Shown here: positions 1-8,704 of the stretch, one piece after another | Layout: each line of letters begins with the position of its first letter | How positions within the stretch are numbered: position 1 is the first letter of the stretch | Assembly: GCF_029210375.1 (NCBI RefSeq) | Contig: NZ_JARGER010000043.1 | Span: forward strand, 434,001 to 498,000 | Direction: 5' to 3' | Source of the DNA: Nocardioides sp. YIM 152315 | GTDB lineage: Bacteria; Actinomycetota; Actinomycetes; Propionibacteriales; Nocardioidaceae | DNA length: 64,000 nt | Notes under the pieces: generated by a model | The model's input: the letters and a program-made list of their open reading frames with translations, nothing else | What the model was told of the DNA's origin: nothing | The model's database searches: none | Made by a program: the position numbers and the translations under genes

Positions 1-742
1 CGGCGACGGTGGCGCCGCCGAGGATCTCCTCGAGGTCGCGTACGCGGCGGGCGACGCCCTCGCTGCGACCGGCGATCTCGACGACCACGGTGCCGCCGCC
101 CTCGGCCGGCCACTCCACCTCGACCGCCGCCGGCACGAGCTGGGAGTGCACGACGGCGTGGGTGACGTCGTGCGCCCGCTCCGCCGTGTCGACGTCGACG
201 CCGACCCACCGGCGCGCCTCGGGCACCGGGTGGAGGCGGAAGACCGCCTCGGTGACGACGGCGAGCGTGCCGAACGAGCCGACCATGAGCTTGCCGAGGT
301 CGTAGCCGGCGACGTTCTTGACGACGCGGCCGCCGGCCCTGGCGACCACGCCGTCCGCTCGGACGACGGTGACGCCGATCAGCAGGTCGCGGGCGGTGCC
401 GGCGACCAGTCGTCGCGGACCGGACGCGTTGGTGGCGACCGTGCCGCCGATCGTGGCGCCCGGCACGGTCTCGTCGACGAGCAGCCGCTGCTCGGCGGCG
501 CCGACGGTCTGCTGGAGGTCCGAGAGGCGCACGCCGGCCTGGACGTCGACGATCAGGTCGCCGGCCTGGTGGTCGAGCACTTTGCCCATGCCGCTGAGGT
601 CGACGTGCAGGTCGGGGTCGACCGGCAGGCCCCAGCCGAGCTTGGTGCCGCGGCCGGTCGGGACGACGGTCAGCTTCCGGGCGGCGGCGTCGCGCATGAC
701 CTCGGCGACCTCGTCGGTGCTCCCCGGAGTGACCACCGGCAC
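1..742 (-). CDS. glcE: Glycolate oxidase FAD-binding subunit GlcE (3' part lies outside window)
   Basis: FAD-binding subunit of the membrane-associated glycolate oxidase complex, which oxidises glycolate to glyoxylate. About 247 codons are visible and the C-terminus is cut by the window edge. The frame opens with GTG directly after the glcD stop (TGA then GTG, no gap). The translation reads like a FAD_binding_4 (PCMH-type) domain: an early VVPTGRGTKL stretch, then GATIGGTVATNASGP, then RRLVAGTARDLLIG and GGRVVKNVAGYDLGKL, all typical of GlcE. It lies third in a tightly coupled aceB-glcD-glcE series, so the iron-sulfur subunit GlcF may follow off the left edge. Assignment as GlcE rather than another vanillyl-alcohol-oxidase family member rests on the adjacent GlcD. 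Confidence 0.85.
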   Translation of the reverse strand, partial: MPVVTPGSTDEVAEVMRDAAARKLTVVPTGRGTKLGWGLPVDPDLHVDLSGMGKVLDHQAGDLIVDVQAGVRLSDLQQTVGAAEQRLLVDETVPGATIGGTVATNASGPRRLVAGTARDLLIGVTVVRADGVVARAGGRVVKNVAGYDLGKLMVGSFGTLAVVTEAVFRLHPVPEARRWVGVDVDTAERAHDVTHAVVHSQLVPAAVEVEWPAEGGGTVVVEIAGRSEGVARRVRDLEEILGGATVA

Positions 743-2209
743 TCAGAACACCTCCGCCAGCCCGGCCTCCTGGGCAGGGTGGACGCCCGATCGACGCCCG
801 GGCACCTCACCGCAGAGCCGCGGGGTCGGGAAGACCTTGCCTGGGTTGGCGATCGACTGCGGGTCGAACGCGCAGCGCACCAGCTGCATCGTGTCGAGGT
901 CGGCCTCGTCGTACATCCGCGGCAAGTAGCGCGCCTTGTCGGCGCCGACACCGTGCTCGCCGGTGATCGAGCCGCCGTGGGCGATGCAGAGGTCGAGGAT
1001 CGCGCCGCTGACCTCCTCGGCCGCGTCGCCCTCACCCTCGTGCGACTCGTCGAAGAGCACCAGCGGGTGCAGGTTGCCGTCGCCGGCGTGGAAGACGTTC
1101 GCGACCCGGACCCCGGACGAACGCGACAGCTCGGCGATCGCGGCGAGCACCTCCGGGAGGGCGGTCCGCGGGATGACACCGTCCTGGACGATGTAGTCGG
1201 GGCTGATCCGGCCCACCGCGGCGAACGCCGACTTGCGGCCCTTCCAGATCAGCGCGCGGTCGACGGCGTCGGTGGCGACGCGTTGCTCGAACGCGCCGGC
1301 CTCGCGGCACAGCCGCTCGACCTCGACGTACTCCGCCTCGACCTCGACGGCCGGCCCGTCGAGCTCGATCACCAGCACCGCGCCGGCGCCGTCGGGGTAG
1401 TGGCAGTGCACCGCCTCCTCTGCCGCCTCGATCGCGAGCGCGTCCATCATCTCGATGGCAGCCGGCACGATGCCTGCCGCGATGATCGCGGAGACCGCGG
1501 CGCCCGCGTGGTCGGTGGAGTCGAATCCCACCAGCATCGTGCGGACCTCCTCGGGCAGCCGCACCAGCCGCAACGTCACCGACGTGACGACCCCGAGCGT
1601 GCCCTCGGAGCCGATCACCGCGCCGAGCAGGTCGTAACCCGGGCTGTCGGGTGCCGCCGTCCCGATCCGCACCGTGTCGCCCTGCGCGGTGACGAAGTCT
1701 GCCGCGAGCACGTGGTTGGTCGTGAAGCCGTACTTCAGGCAGTGCGCGCCGCCGGAGTTCTCGGCCACGTTGCCGCCGATCGAGCAGATCTGCTGGCTGG
1801 AGGGATCCGGTGCGTAGTAGTAGCCGCCCGGCGTCGCCGCCTTCGTGACGTCGAGGTTGATGACCCCCGGCTCCACCACCGCGCGCTGGTCGTCGGCGCG
1901 TACGGCGCTGATCGCCCGCATCCTCGACGTCACGACCAGCACGCCTTCGGCGTGCGGAAGTGCGCCGCCGGAGAGGCCGGTCCCCGATCCGCGCGCCACG
2001 AACGGCACGCCGTGCTCGGCACACGCCCGGACGACCGCCGCGAGCTGCCCGGAGTCCTCGGGGATCACCACGAGGGCGGGCACGACGCGGTAGTGCGCCA
2101 GCCCGTCGCACTCGTAGGTGCGCAGGCGGGCGGGGTCGGTGATCACGGCGTCCGGCGGGAGCAGCGCACGGGCCCGAGCGGCGACCGGGTCGATCGCGGC
2201 TGCGGTCAT
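743..2209 (-). CDS. glcD: Glycolate oxidase subunit GlcD (FAD-linked oxidase)
   Basis: Catalytic flavoprotein subunit of glycolate (or D-2-hydroxy acid) oxidase, 488 residues, normal for the family. It has an N-terminal FAD_binding_4 domain (roughly residues 40-175, including VARGSGTGLSGGA and SIGGNVAENSGG) and a C-terminal FAD-oxidase C domain (about 210-455, including VFHAGDGNLHPLV and ITGEHGVGADKARYL, the conserved His-rich and EHG motifs). The ATG overlaps the aceB stop by four bases (ATGA), which fixes the start, and the stop is followed immediately by the glcE GTG. The neighbours argue for glycolate as substrate: glyoxylate produced here is the substrate of the upstream malate synthase. 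D-lactate dehydrogenase is the main alternative. Confidence 0.9.
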   Translation of the reverse strand: MTAAAIDPVAARARALLPPDAVITDPARLRTYECDGLAHYRVVPALVVIPEDSGQLAAVVRACAEHGVPFVARGSGTGLSGGALPHAEGVLVVTSRMRAISAVRADDQRAVVEPGVINLDVTKAATPGGYYYAPDPSSQQICSIGGNVAENSGGAHCLKYGFTTNHVLAADFVTAQGDTVRIGTAAPDSPGYDLLGAVIGSEGTLGVVTSVTLRLVRLPEEVRTMLVGFDSTDHAGAAVSAIIAAGIVPAAIEMMDALAIEAAEEAVHCHYPDGAGAVLVIELDGPAVEVEAEYVEVERLCREAGAFEQRVATDAVDRALIWKGRKSAFAAVGRISPDYIVQDGVIPRTALPEVLAAIAELSRSSGVRVANVFHAGDGNLHPLVLFDESHEGEGDAAEEVSGAILDLCIAHGGSITGEHGVGADKARYLPRMYDEADLDTMQLVRCAFDPQSIANPGKVFPTPRLCGEVPGRRSGVHPAQEAGLAEVF

Positions 2210-3825
2210 GGCATCCGCTCGTAGGCCGCGATCGTGAGGAAGTCGGCGTACTCGTCGGAGAGCGCCATCTCGGTGTAGAGCGCACGGGCGTCGTCCCACC
2301 GACGGCCCGGTGCCGATCCCTGGCCGTCGCCCGTCTCCTCGCGCGCCCTGGCGAGCTCCTCGGCGATCATCGACTCGACGAGGTCGCGGGTCACAAGAGT
2401 GCCGTCGGCGAGCTCGACGTCGTTGTGCAGCCACTGCCAGACCTGGCTGCGGGAGATCTCGGCGGTGGCGGCGTCCTCCATCAGCCCGAAGATGCCGACG
2501 GCGCCGGAGCCGCGCAGCCAGGACTCGAGGTAGCGCAGCCCGACGGCGACGTTGTTGCGCAGGCCCTGCTCGGTGATCTCACCCGGGGTCGCCTTCACGT
2601 CGAGCAGGTCCGCGGCCGTGACGTGGACCTCCTCGCGGAGCCGGTCGCGCTGGTTGGGCTTGTCGCCGAGCACCTGGTCGAACGCCTCCCGGCACGCCTC
2701 GACCATGCCGGGGTGCGCGACCCACGACCCGTCGAAGCCGTCGCCGGCCTCGCGCTGCTTGTCCTCGGTGAGCTTCCGATAGGCGAAGGCGTTCTGCTCC
2801 TCGTCCTTGCTCGGGATGAACGCCGCCATCCCGCCGATCGCGTGGGCGCCGCGCTTGTGGCAGGTGCGCACGAGCAGCTCGGTGTAGGCCCGCATGAACG
2901 GCACGGTCATCGTCACCGAGTTGCGGTCCGGGAGCAGGTAGTCGCGGCCTCGGGTGCGGAAGCACTTGATGACGCTGAACATGTAGTCCCAGCGCCCGGC
3001 GTTGAGACCCGCGGAGTGCTCGCGCAGCTCGTAGAGGATCTCCTCCATCTCGAACGCCGCGGGGTAGGTCTCGATCAGCACGGTCGCGCGGATCGTACCG
3101 CGGGGGATGCCGAGATGGTCCTGGCCGATGAGGAACGCCTCGTTCCACAGCCGCGCCTCGAGGTGGGACTCCATCTTCGGCAGGTAGAAGTACGGCCCCT
3201 GCCCGCGGTCGATCTGCAGGCGGCCGCAGGCGGTCAGGTAGAGCGCGTAGTCGACCAGGCCGCCGCTGGTCGGCTCGCCGTCGACCAGCACGTGCTTCTC
3301 GGGGAGGTGCCACCCTCGCGGACGGACGACGATCGTCGCGAGCTCGCCCTCGTTGAGCGCGTAGTCCTTGCCCTCGGGGCTGGTGAAGTCGATGTCGCCG
3401 GTGATCGAGTCGCGCAGGTTGAGCTGACCACCGACGACGTTCTCCCACAGCGGCGTGTTGGCGTCCTCGTGGTCGGCGAGCCAGACCTTGGCGCCGGAGT
3501 TGAGCGCGTTGATCGTCATCTTGCGGTCGGTCGGCCCGGTGATCTCCACCCGCCGGTCGACCAGGCCGGGCGCGGGGTCGGCGACGCGCCAGCCGTCGTC
3601 CTCGCGGATCGCCCGCGTCGCCTCGAGGAAGTCGAGCGTCCCGCCGTCCGCGATCTGCCGCACCCGTTCGCCGCGCCGGGACAGCAGCTCCCGCCGGCGT
3701 CCGTCGAGCTCCCGGTGCAGCCGCGCGACCAGCTCGAGCGCCTCGCCGCTGAGGATCTCGTCGTACCGCTCGCCCCAGGGGCCCGTGATCTCCACGCCGC
3801 TCGGCAGGCTCATCGGGGTGGTCAT
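2206..3825 (-). CDS. aceB: Malate synthase A
   Basis: Condenses acetyl-CoA with glyoxylate to give malate. The 539 residues match the usual length of the A isoform (about 530-540) rather than the longer G isoform. Family signatures seen include LADHEDANTPLWENVVGGQ, KMESHLEARLWNEAFLIG, RGTIRATVLIETYPAAF and LNAGRWDYMFSVIK, with the C-terminal helical plug after residue 430. The ATG at 3825 begins MTTPMSLPSGVEITGP, where homology begins; an in-frame upstream extension to 3936 has no such support and would overlap the sortase gene. The gene is coupled to glcD, so it probably consumes glyoxylate made by glycolate oxidase. No isocitrate lyase gene is in the window. Confidence 0.95.
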   Translation of the reverse strand: MTTPMSLPSGVEITGPWGERYDEILSGEALELVARLHRELDGRRRELLSRRGERVRQIADGGTLDFLEATRAIREDDGWRVADPAPGLVDRRVEITGPTDRKMTINALNSGAKVWLADHEDANTPLWENVVGGQLNLRDSITGDIDFTSPEGKDYALNEGELATIVVRPRGWHLPEKHVLVDGEPTSGGLVDYALYLTACGRLQIDRGQGPYFYLPKMESHLEARLWNEAFLIGQDHLGIPRGTIRATVLIETYPAAFEMEEILYELREHSAGLNAGRWDYMFSVIKCFRTRGRDYLLPDRNSVTMTVPFMRAYTELLVRTCHKRGAHAIGGMAAFIPSKDEEQNAFAYRKLTEDKQREAGDGFDGSWVAHPGMVEACREAFDQVLGDKPNQRDRLREEVHVTAADLLDVKATPGEITEQGLRNNVAVGLRYLESWLRGSGAVGIFGLMEDAATAEISRSQVWQWLHNDVELADGTLVTRDLVESMIAEELARAREETGDGQGSAPGRRWDDARALYTEMALSDEYADFLTIAAYERMP

Positions 3826-3827
3826 TC

Positions 3828-3849
3828 CCGCACCGTAGGCGGGGTGCGG
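3828..3849 (-). terminator. Hairpin between sortase and aceB
   Basis: A perfect 7-bp stem (CCGCACC paired with GGTGCGG) with an 8-nt loop lies just downstream of the sortase stop and upstream of the aceB start. It probably ends sortase transcription. There is no clear U tract, which is common in GC-rich actinobacteria. Confidence 0.4.
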
Positions 3850-3886
3850 CGCCGATCGCAACGGTCGTCCTCCGGCGAGCGATCTG

Positions 3887-4546
3887 CTAGCGCGGGTCCT
3901 CGGACACGAGCCGGCCGAATGCCACCAGACGATCATCGGTGTGGAAGAGCTCGGCGCAGGTCACCAGCGTGATCAGCCTCCGCGAGTCGGCGACCGTGGA
4001 GACCCGCTCCCCGGTACGCGGATCGGTGGGGTCGGGCTCGACGACCCATCCGGCGTCGAGGTCGACGGTGAGCGCGTCACCGTCGGTGACGAGCTCGTAG
4101 GTGTACGTCGTGCTGCGGGTCTCGACGACCACCTCGTCACCGGCCTCGAGGTCGGGCATGCCCCGCAGCGGCTCGCCGTGGGTGATCCGGTGACCGGACA
4201 GGGCGAAGTTCCCGACCGCCCCGGGCTCGGCCGCGTCCTCGAAGATCCCGAAGCCCCGGGCGAGGGTGTCGTCGTCGGTCCCGACGTGCGCCGGCACGAC
4301 GTACTCGTCGCCGAAGGCCGGGATCCGGATCAGCGCGGCCACGTCGCTCGCGCGCCCGGACGCAGAGCCCTGACCCGACTCCCACGCCTGCTCGGTCTCG
4401 CGCACGATCCGGTCCTGCTCGCGCTTGGCGACCCAGGTCGTGCCGTAGAGCTGCCAGCTGATGTAGCCGAGCACCGCGGGCCCGGCGACGACGAGCGCAA
4501 TGCCGGACCAGAGCAGCGCCCGACTCCGCCCTCGACCTCCACTCAC
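3887..4546 (-). CDS. Class E sortase
   Basis: Membrane-anchored cysteine transpeptidase that attaches sorting-signal proteins to peptidoglycan. The protein has 219 residues with one N-terminal membrane segment (about 10-33) followed by an extracellular sortase barrel. The catalytic triad is visible: His119 in LSGHR, Cys197 in ITLVTCAE and Arg206 in DRLVAFGRL. The TLVTC motif and the N-terminal anchor fit class E, the housekeeping sortase of high-GC actinobacteria. It is divergent from the metallophosphoesterase gene with only 29 bp between starts. I see no LPXTG/LAXTG substrate gene in this window, so its substrates lie elsewhere. Confidence 0.88.
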   Translation of the reverse strand: MSGGRGRSRALLWSGIALVVAGPAVLGYISWQLYGTTWVAKREQDRIVRETEQAWESGQGSASGRASDVAALIRIPAFGDEYVVPAHVGTDDDTLARGFGIFEDAAEPGAVGNFALSGHRITHGEPLRGMPDLEAGDEVVVETRSTTYTYELVTDGDALTVDLDAGWVVEPDPTDPRTGERVSTVADSRRLITLVTCAELFHTDDRLVAFGRLVSEDPR

Positions 4547-4575
4547 CCGGTCAGTCTGCCCGGTAGCGTGCTCCC

Positions 4576-5508
4576 GTGCAGTTCGGCCAGTACCCGGCGC
4601 CGGGACACGTCGTCGCGCACCTCAGCGATCCCCACCTGCTGGCCGCCGGGGCGCGCCAGTACGGCGTCGTCGACCCGGACGTGGGGCTGCAGCTCGCGCT
4701 CACTCGGATCGCGCGACTCGACCCGGCCCCGCAGGCGCTGGTCTTCACCGGCGACCTGGCCGACAGGGCCGAGCCGGAGGCGTACGCCCGGCTGCGCGAG
4801 GTCGTGGAGCCGGTGGCGGCCGAGATCGGCGCGGAGGTCGTCTGGGTGATGGGCAACCACGACGAGCGCGCGGCGTACTCGCTCGGGCTGTTCGGTACGG
4901 CGAGCGACGCGACCCAGGACCGGGTGCACGACGTCGCCGGGCTGCGCGTCGTCGCGCTCGACACGAGCGTCCCCGGCTACCACCACGGCGAGCTCCGAGA
5001 CGAGCAGCTGGACTGGCTGGCCGACGTGCTCGCGACGCCGGCGCCGCACGGCACCCTCCTCGCGCTGCACCACCCCCCGATCCCGATCCCGATGATGCCG
5101 GCGGCGGAGGTCATCGAGCTCCTGGAGCAGCACCGCCTCGCGGAGGTCGTCGGGGGCACCGACGTGCGCTGCATCCTGGGTGGGCACTTCCACTACTCGA
5201 CGTACTCCACCTTCGCCGGCATCCCTCTCTCCGTCGCCTCCGCGACCTGCTACACCTCCGACCCGGCACCGCTGGAGCGGTTCGTCTCCGGGGTCGACGG
5301 GCACCAGGCGATGACGATGGTGCACGTCTACGACGACCGGATCGTGCACACGGTGGTGCCGGTCGACGAGGCGACCGAGGTCAGCGGCTTCCCCTCCGAC
5401 GTGCGCGCGCAGGTCGAGGCGATGACGCCCGAGGAGAGGCGCGAGCTGCTGTCGCGGAAGGACTCGCCGATCTACACCGGCGAGATCGAGGTGCCGGGGC
5501 AGGTATGA
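4576..5508 (+). CDS. cpdA: Calcineurin-like metallophosphoesterase, CpdA type
   Basis: Probable 3',5'-cyclic AMP phosphodiesterase or related class III cyclic nucleotide phosphodiesterase, 310 residues, cytosolic. The full metal-binding motif set is present in order: HLSDPHLL (DxH), VFTGDLAD (GD), VMGNHDER (GNHD), LALHHPP and LGGHFHYS (GHxH). Initiation is at GTG (MQFGQYPAPGHVVAHLSDPH). Its stop overlaps the start of the ZIP transporter gene by four bases, so the two are translated together. The exact substrate cannot be read from sequence; cAMP is the family precedent. Confidence 0.8.
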   Translation: MQFGQYPAPGHVVAHLSDPHLLAAGARQYGVVDPDVGLQLALTRIARLDPAPQALVFTGDLADRAEPEAYARLREVVEPVAAEIGAEVVWVMGNHDERAAYSLGLFGTASDATQDRVHDVAGLRVVALDTSVPGYHHGELRDEQLDWLADVLATPAPHGTLLALHHPPIPIPMMPAAEVIELLEQHRLAEVVGGTDVRCILGGHFHYSTYSTFAGIPLSVASATCYTSDPAPLERFVSGVDGHQAMTMVHVYDDRIVHTVVPVDEATEVSGFPSDVRAQVEAMTPEERRELLSRKDSPIYTGEIEVPGQV

Positions 5509-6188
5509 GCGAGGCACTCCTCTGGGGGCTGATCGCCGCCGGGTCGCTCCTCGTCGGCCAGCTGCTGACGACCCCGCTGGGCAGGTCGACGCGCACGGTG
5601 GGGCTGATGATGGCCTTCGGTGCGGGCACGCTGATCAGCGCGGTCGGCTACGAGCTCATCCCGGAGGAGAACCTCGAGCTCGGCTGGGAGATCGGCGCCG
5701 CGTTCCTCGTCGGCGCACTCACCTACTACGTCGGCGCGCGGCTGGTCGACCGCGGCGGCGGCTCGGGCACCGCGCTGTTCCTGGGTGCGTTGCTCGACGG
5801 GATACCGGAGTCGTTCATCCTCGGCCTCGGGCTCGCCCTCGGCGGCGAGGTCAGCGTCGCTTTCCTGGCCGCCGTGCTGCTGTCCAACATCCCCGAGGGC
5901 CTCGCCGGCACCGCCGACATGCGCGGCAGCGGTGTCGGGGAGCGCCGCATCACGCTGATGTGGGCCGCACTGACCGTGGTGTGCGGCATCGCGTCGATGG
6001 CGGGCTACCTCGTCGCCGACCAGGGCTCGCACACGGGCGAGATCGCGAGCGCCTTCGCCGGCGGCGCCGTCCTCACCATGCTCGCGGACTCGATGGTCCC
6101 GGAGTCCTACGAGCGCGCCGGCCGTGTCGCCGGCCTGCTCACCGTCCTCGGGTTCCTCGTCGCCGGCGTGCTCAGCTCCCTGCAGTAG
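5505..6188 (+). CDS. ZIP-family metal transporter
   Basis: Integral membrane protein of 227 residues with about eight hydrophobic segments, resembling ZIP (zinc/iron permease) proteins. The two diagnostic membrane motifs are visible: DGIPESFILGL and SNIPEGLAGTADM, corresponding to the HNxPEG-type metal site, although the first His of the classical motif is replaced by Asp or Ser-Asn. It is translationally coupled to the preceding phosphoesterase (ATGA overlap). Import of a divalent cation is the likely role. The His replacements leave metal preference open, and the protein could be a ZIP relative with a different substrate. Confidence 0.75.
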   Translation: MSEALLWGLIAAGSLLVGQLLTTPLGRSTRTVGLMMAFGAGTLISAVGYELIPEENLELGWEIGAAFLVGALTYYVGARLVDRGGGSGTALFLGALLDGIPESFILGLGLALGGEVSVAFLAAVLLSNIPEGLAGTADMRGSGVGERRITLMWAALTVVCGIASMAGYLVADQGSHTGEIASAFAGGAVLTMLADSMVPESYERAGRVAGLLTVLGFLVAGVLSSLQ

Positions 6189-6224
6189 GTCCCGGGCGGG
6201 ATGACTCTCCGTGCCGACCGCCAC

Positions 6225-6264
6225 GGTGGTTGAGGAGGTGGCCAGCAATCGTCTCGAAACCACC
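6225..6264. repeat. Palindromic repeat element, short form
   Basis: A forward arm GGTGGTTGAGGAGG (6225-6238), a 12-bp spacer and a reverse arm GTCTCGAAACCACC (6251-6264) form a small hairpin: seven perfect outer pairs, then a two-base bulge and three more pairs. It lies between the convergent ZIP and acyltransferase genes. The same arms recur at 47053-47117 and, diverged, inside nuoG at 39514-39588. It could also serve as a bidirectional terminator here. Confidence 0.75.
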
Positions 6265-6273
6265 AGATCCTCC

Positions 6274-6969
6274 TCAGGCCGAGACGAACCCGGTCTCGTC
6301 GGCGCCACCGAAGTGCCCGCGGAGCACGGGTCGGACGTCTCCGCGGGTCCCGACCCACCCGACGCCGGGCTCGAGGTGGCGCAGGAGCCTCGCGGGGGCG
6401 CCACCGACCACCGTGTGGTCGGCGACCTCGCCGCGGACCACCGAACCGGCGGCGACGACGACGTTGCGGCCGATGGTGGTGCCGGGCAGCACGATCGCGC
6501 CGTGGCCGATCCACGAGCCGGATCCGATCCGGACCGGCCGATGCGCACCGAACTGCTCCCCGATCGGGAGGTCCGGGTCCTGGTAGCCGTGGCTGGCGTC
6601 GCAGACGAAGACGTCCTGGCCGAACCACACGTCGTCGCCGATCTCGATCGAGGCGTGCGCGACCAGGCTGCACCGCGCGCCGATCACGCCGCGGTCGCCG
6701 ATCACGAGTCCGCGCTCGGGGATGCCCGGGTCGTCGGGTCCGTAGCCGACCGACAGCGTGACGTGGCGTCCGATCAGCGTCCCGGACCCCAGGTGGATCG
6801 ACGGAGTGCCCATGAGCGTCGCCACGGGGAAGCCGATGCTGGTGCCGGCACCGAACGCGCCGAAGCCCGCCGCTGCGCGCGTCCCCGGCGTGATCTCGCC
6901 GGCGCGGTCGAGCCAGCGCCAGCCCGCCAGCACGCCGCGGTTCAGCAGCCTCTTGATGCCCATGTCCAC
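6274..6969 (-). CDS. Left-handed beta-helix (hexapeptide) acyltransferase
   Basis: Cytosolic O-acetyltransferase-like protein, 231 residues. Most of residues 40-205 consist of hexapeptide-type repeats (IHLGSGTLIGRHVTLSV, LVIGDRGVIGARCSLVAHASIEIGDD, VRIGSGSWIGHGAIVLPGTTIGRNVVVAAGSVV) that form the beta-helix, with the conserved His near CDASHGYQDP and the closing GGAPARLLR motif of the CysE/LacA/NodL superfamily. Such enzymes acetylate sugars or glycans. Neighbours give no pathway. The start may be ATG 6969 or ATG 6963. Confidence 0.78.
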   Translation of the reverse strand: MDMGIKRLLNRGVLAGWRWLDRAGEITPGTRAAAGFGAFGAGTSIGFPVATLMGTPSIHLGSGTLIGRHVTLSVGYGPDDPGIPERGLVIGDRGVIGARCSLVAHASIEIGDDVWFGQDVFVCDASHGYQDPDLPIGEQFGAHRPVRIGSGSWIGHGAIVLPGTTIGRNVVVAAGSVVRGEVADHTVVGGAPARLLRHLEPGVGWVGTRGDVRPVLRGHFGGADETGFVSA

Positions 6970-7010
6970 GGACGGAGGGTAGCGTCGGCGCGTCCTGCGA
7001 GGATCCTGAT

Positions 7011-7361
7011 GTGCCCTGCCTGATCCCCGACTTCCTCGAGCTGGTCGACCAGCTGCCGGCGGTCGGCCGGCACCGCACCGACCGCTGGACGCGCTACGAC
7101 GTCGCCGGCCGCACCTTCGGCTACCTCTGGCCGGCGACCCGCACGGTCGGGCTCAAGCAGACGATCGCCGAGCAGCTGGCCCTGGTCGCGGAGCGCCCAG
7201 CCGTGTTCGAGGTGCAGTTCACCGCAGGCGCCTTCGGCTGGGTCGTGGTCCGGCTCGAAGGCGTCGAGCGCGACGAGCTCGCCGAGCTGACCTTCGAGGC
7301 CTGGCGGCTGAGCGCGCCGGTCGACCTGGTCGACGAGCGGGCCGACGTGCTGCCGACCTGA
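7011..7361 (+). CDS. MmcQ/YjbR family protein
   Basis: Small cytosolic protein of 116 residues with the YjbR (DUF419) fold pattern: an N-terminal helix, then GRTFGYLWPATRTVGLKQT, then FEVQFTAGAFGWVVVRLEG and a final helix rich in acidic residues. The family is described as DNA-binding-like, but its function is not established. It starts at GTG with GAGGA about seven bases upstream and is divergent from the acyltransferase gene with 41 bp between them. Confidence 0.7.
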   Translation: MPCLIPDFLELVDQLPAVGRHRTDRWTRYDVAGRTFGYLWPATRTVGLKQTIAEQLALVAERPAVFEVQFTAGAFGWVVVRLEGVERDELAELTFEAWRLSAPVDLVDERADVLPT

Positions 7362-7413
7362 CGGTCGGCCGACCCCGATTGGCAGCGCGAGGGCCGCACG
7401 GTTGGATACCTGC

Positions 7414-8574
7414 ATGGCGAACTACGCGGACTTCCAGATCGGCCTCTACTTCGCCGGGCTGGGCGGCGAGCTGCCGGCGTACCCGCTCACCTTCGCCGGG
7501 CTCGAGGCGGCCGCGCAGGAGAAGATGGAGCACCGGCTCTGGGACTACGTCGCGGGCGGCGCGGGCGACGAGCACACCCAGCGCGCGAACGTCGAGGCCT
7601 TCGCGCGCTGGGGCATCCTCCCGCGGATGCTGGCCGGCGCGGCCGACCGCGACCTGTCCGTGGAGCTCTTCGGACACCACCTGCCGACACCGCTGCTGAT
7701 GTCGCCCATCGGCGTGCTCGGGGTGATGACCGACGACGAGCACGGAGACCTCGCCGCGGCGGCCGCATCGGCGGGCTCGGGCGTCCCGATGGTGGCGTCG
7801 ACGCTCATGCAGGACCCGATGGAGGACGTCGCGACCGCACTCGGCGACACCCCGGGCCTCTTCCAGCTCTACACGCCCCACGATCGCGAGGTCGCCGAGA
7901 GCTTCGTACGCCGCGCCGAGGCCGCCGGCTTCCGCGGCCTCGTGGTCACCCTCGACACGTGGACGCTGGGCTACCGTCCGCGCGACCTGCAGCACGCGAC
8001 CTTCCCCCAGCTGCGCGGCTACTGCCTCGCCAACTACTTCTCCGACCCGGTCTTCCGCTCCCGCCTCGCGGTGGCGCCCGAGGAGGATCCGGGCGCCGCG
8101 ACCATCCACTGGGCGATGACCTTCGGCAACCCGACCCTGACGTGGGACGACCTCGCCTGGCTGCGCGGCCTCACCGACCTGCCGCTGCTGCTCAAGGGCA
8201 TCGGACACCCCGACGACGTACGTCGTGCCAGGGACGAGGGCGTCGACGGCATCTACTGCTCCAACCACGGAGGCCGACAGGCCGCGAGCGCACCGGCTCT
8301 GGACCTGCTCCCCGGGGTCGTCGACGCCGCCGACGACCTTCCGGTGATCTTCGACTCCGGCGTGCGATCCGGCGCCGACGTGGTCAAGGCGCTGGCGCTG
8401 GGCGCGACCGCGGTCGGCATCGGCCGCCCCTACGGGTACGGCGCGGTGCTCGGCGGCGCCGTCGGCATCGAGTTCGTGCTCTCCTGCCTCCTCGCCGAGG
8501 CCGACCTGACCATGGGCCTCAACGGCTACGCGAGCATCGCCGAGCTGACCCGCGACGTGCTGATGCGCTGCTGA
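7414..8574 (+). CDS. FMN-dependent alpha-hydroxy acid oxidase, lactate 2-monooxygenase type
   Basis: TIM-barrel flavoenzyme of 386 residues. Family motifs are in order: PLLMSPIGVLGVM, VPMVASTL, LFQLYTPHDRE, LVVTLDTWTLGYRPRDL, LPLLLKGIGHPDDVRRA (catalytic Lys), GIYCSNHGGRQ (the SNHGG active-site His/Arg motif), VIFDSGVRSGADVVKAL and GIGRPYGYG. Lactate 2-monooxygenase of mycobacteria, which turns lactate into acetate, CO2 and water, is the closest functional precedent, and the long stretch between strand 4 and LPLLLKG fits it. A different 2-hydroxy acid substrate is possible. ATG 7414 is preferred over an in-frame TTG at 7402. Confidence 0.82.
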   Translation: MANYADFQIGLYFAGLGGELPAYPLTFAGLEAAAQEKMEHRLWDYVAGGAGDEHTQRANVEAFARWGILPRMLAGAADRDLSVELFGHHLPTPLLMSPIGVLGVMTDDEHGDLAAAAASAGSGVPMVASTLMQDPMEDVATALGDTPGLFQLYTPHDREVAESFVRRAEAAGFRGLVVTLDTWTLGYRPRDLQHATFPQLRGYCLANYFSDPVFRSRLAVAPEEDPGAATIHWAMTFGNPTLTWDDLAWLRGLTDLPLLLKGIGHPDDVRRARDEGVDGIYCSNHGGRQAASAPALDLLPGVVDAADDLPVIFDSGVRSGADVVKALALGATAVGIGRPYGYGAVLGGAVGIEFVLSCLLAEADLTMGLNGYASIAELTRDVLMRC

Positions 8575-8704
8575 GCGTCACGGGCCCCTGCCTCCCGCGG
8601 TCGAGATCTTCGTCGAGAACGTTCGGCCGGCGATGTCGATTTCGACCGACTCGGTTCGTGGATCAAGTGAGAGCACGAACCGGACACGGCAAGGAGGCAC
8701 CGTC

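Noticed and set aside
146..2224. Long plus-strand open frame of about 690 codons
   Set aside because: Antisense to glcE and glcD, with Asp/Arg/Val/His-rich sequence and no motif; the minus strand encodes clear FAD enzymes.
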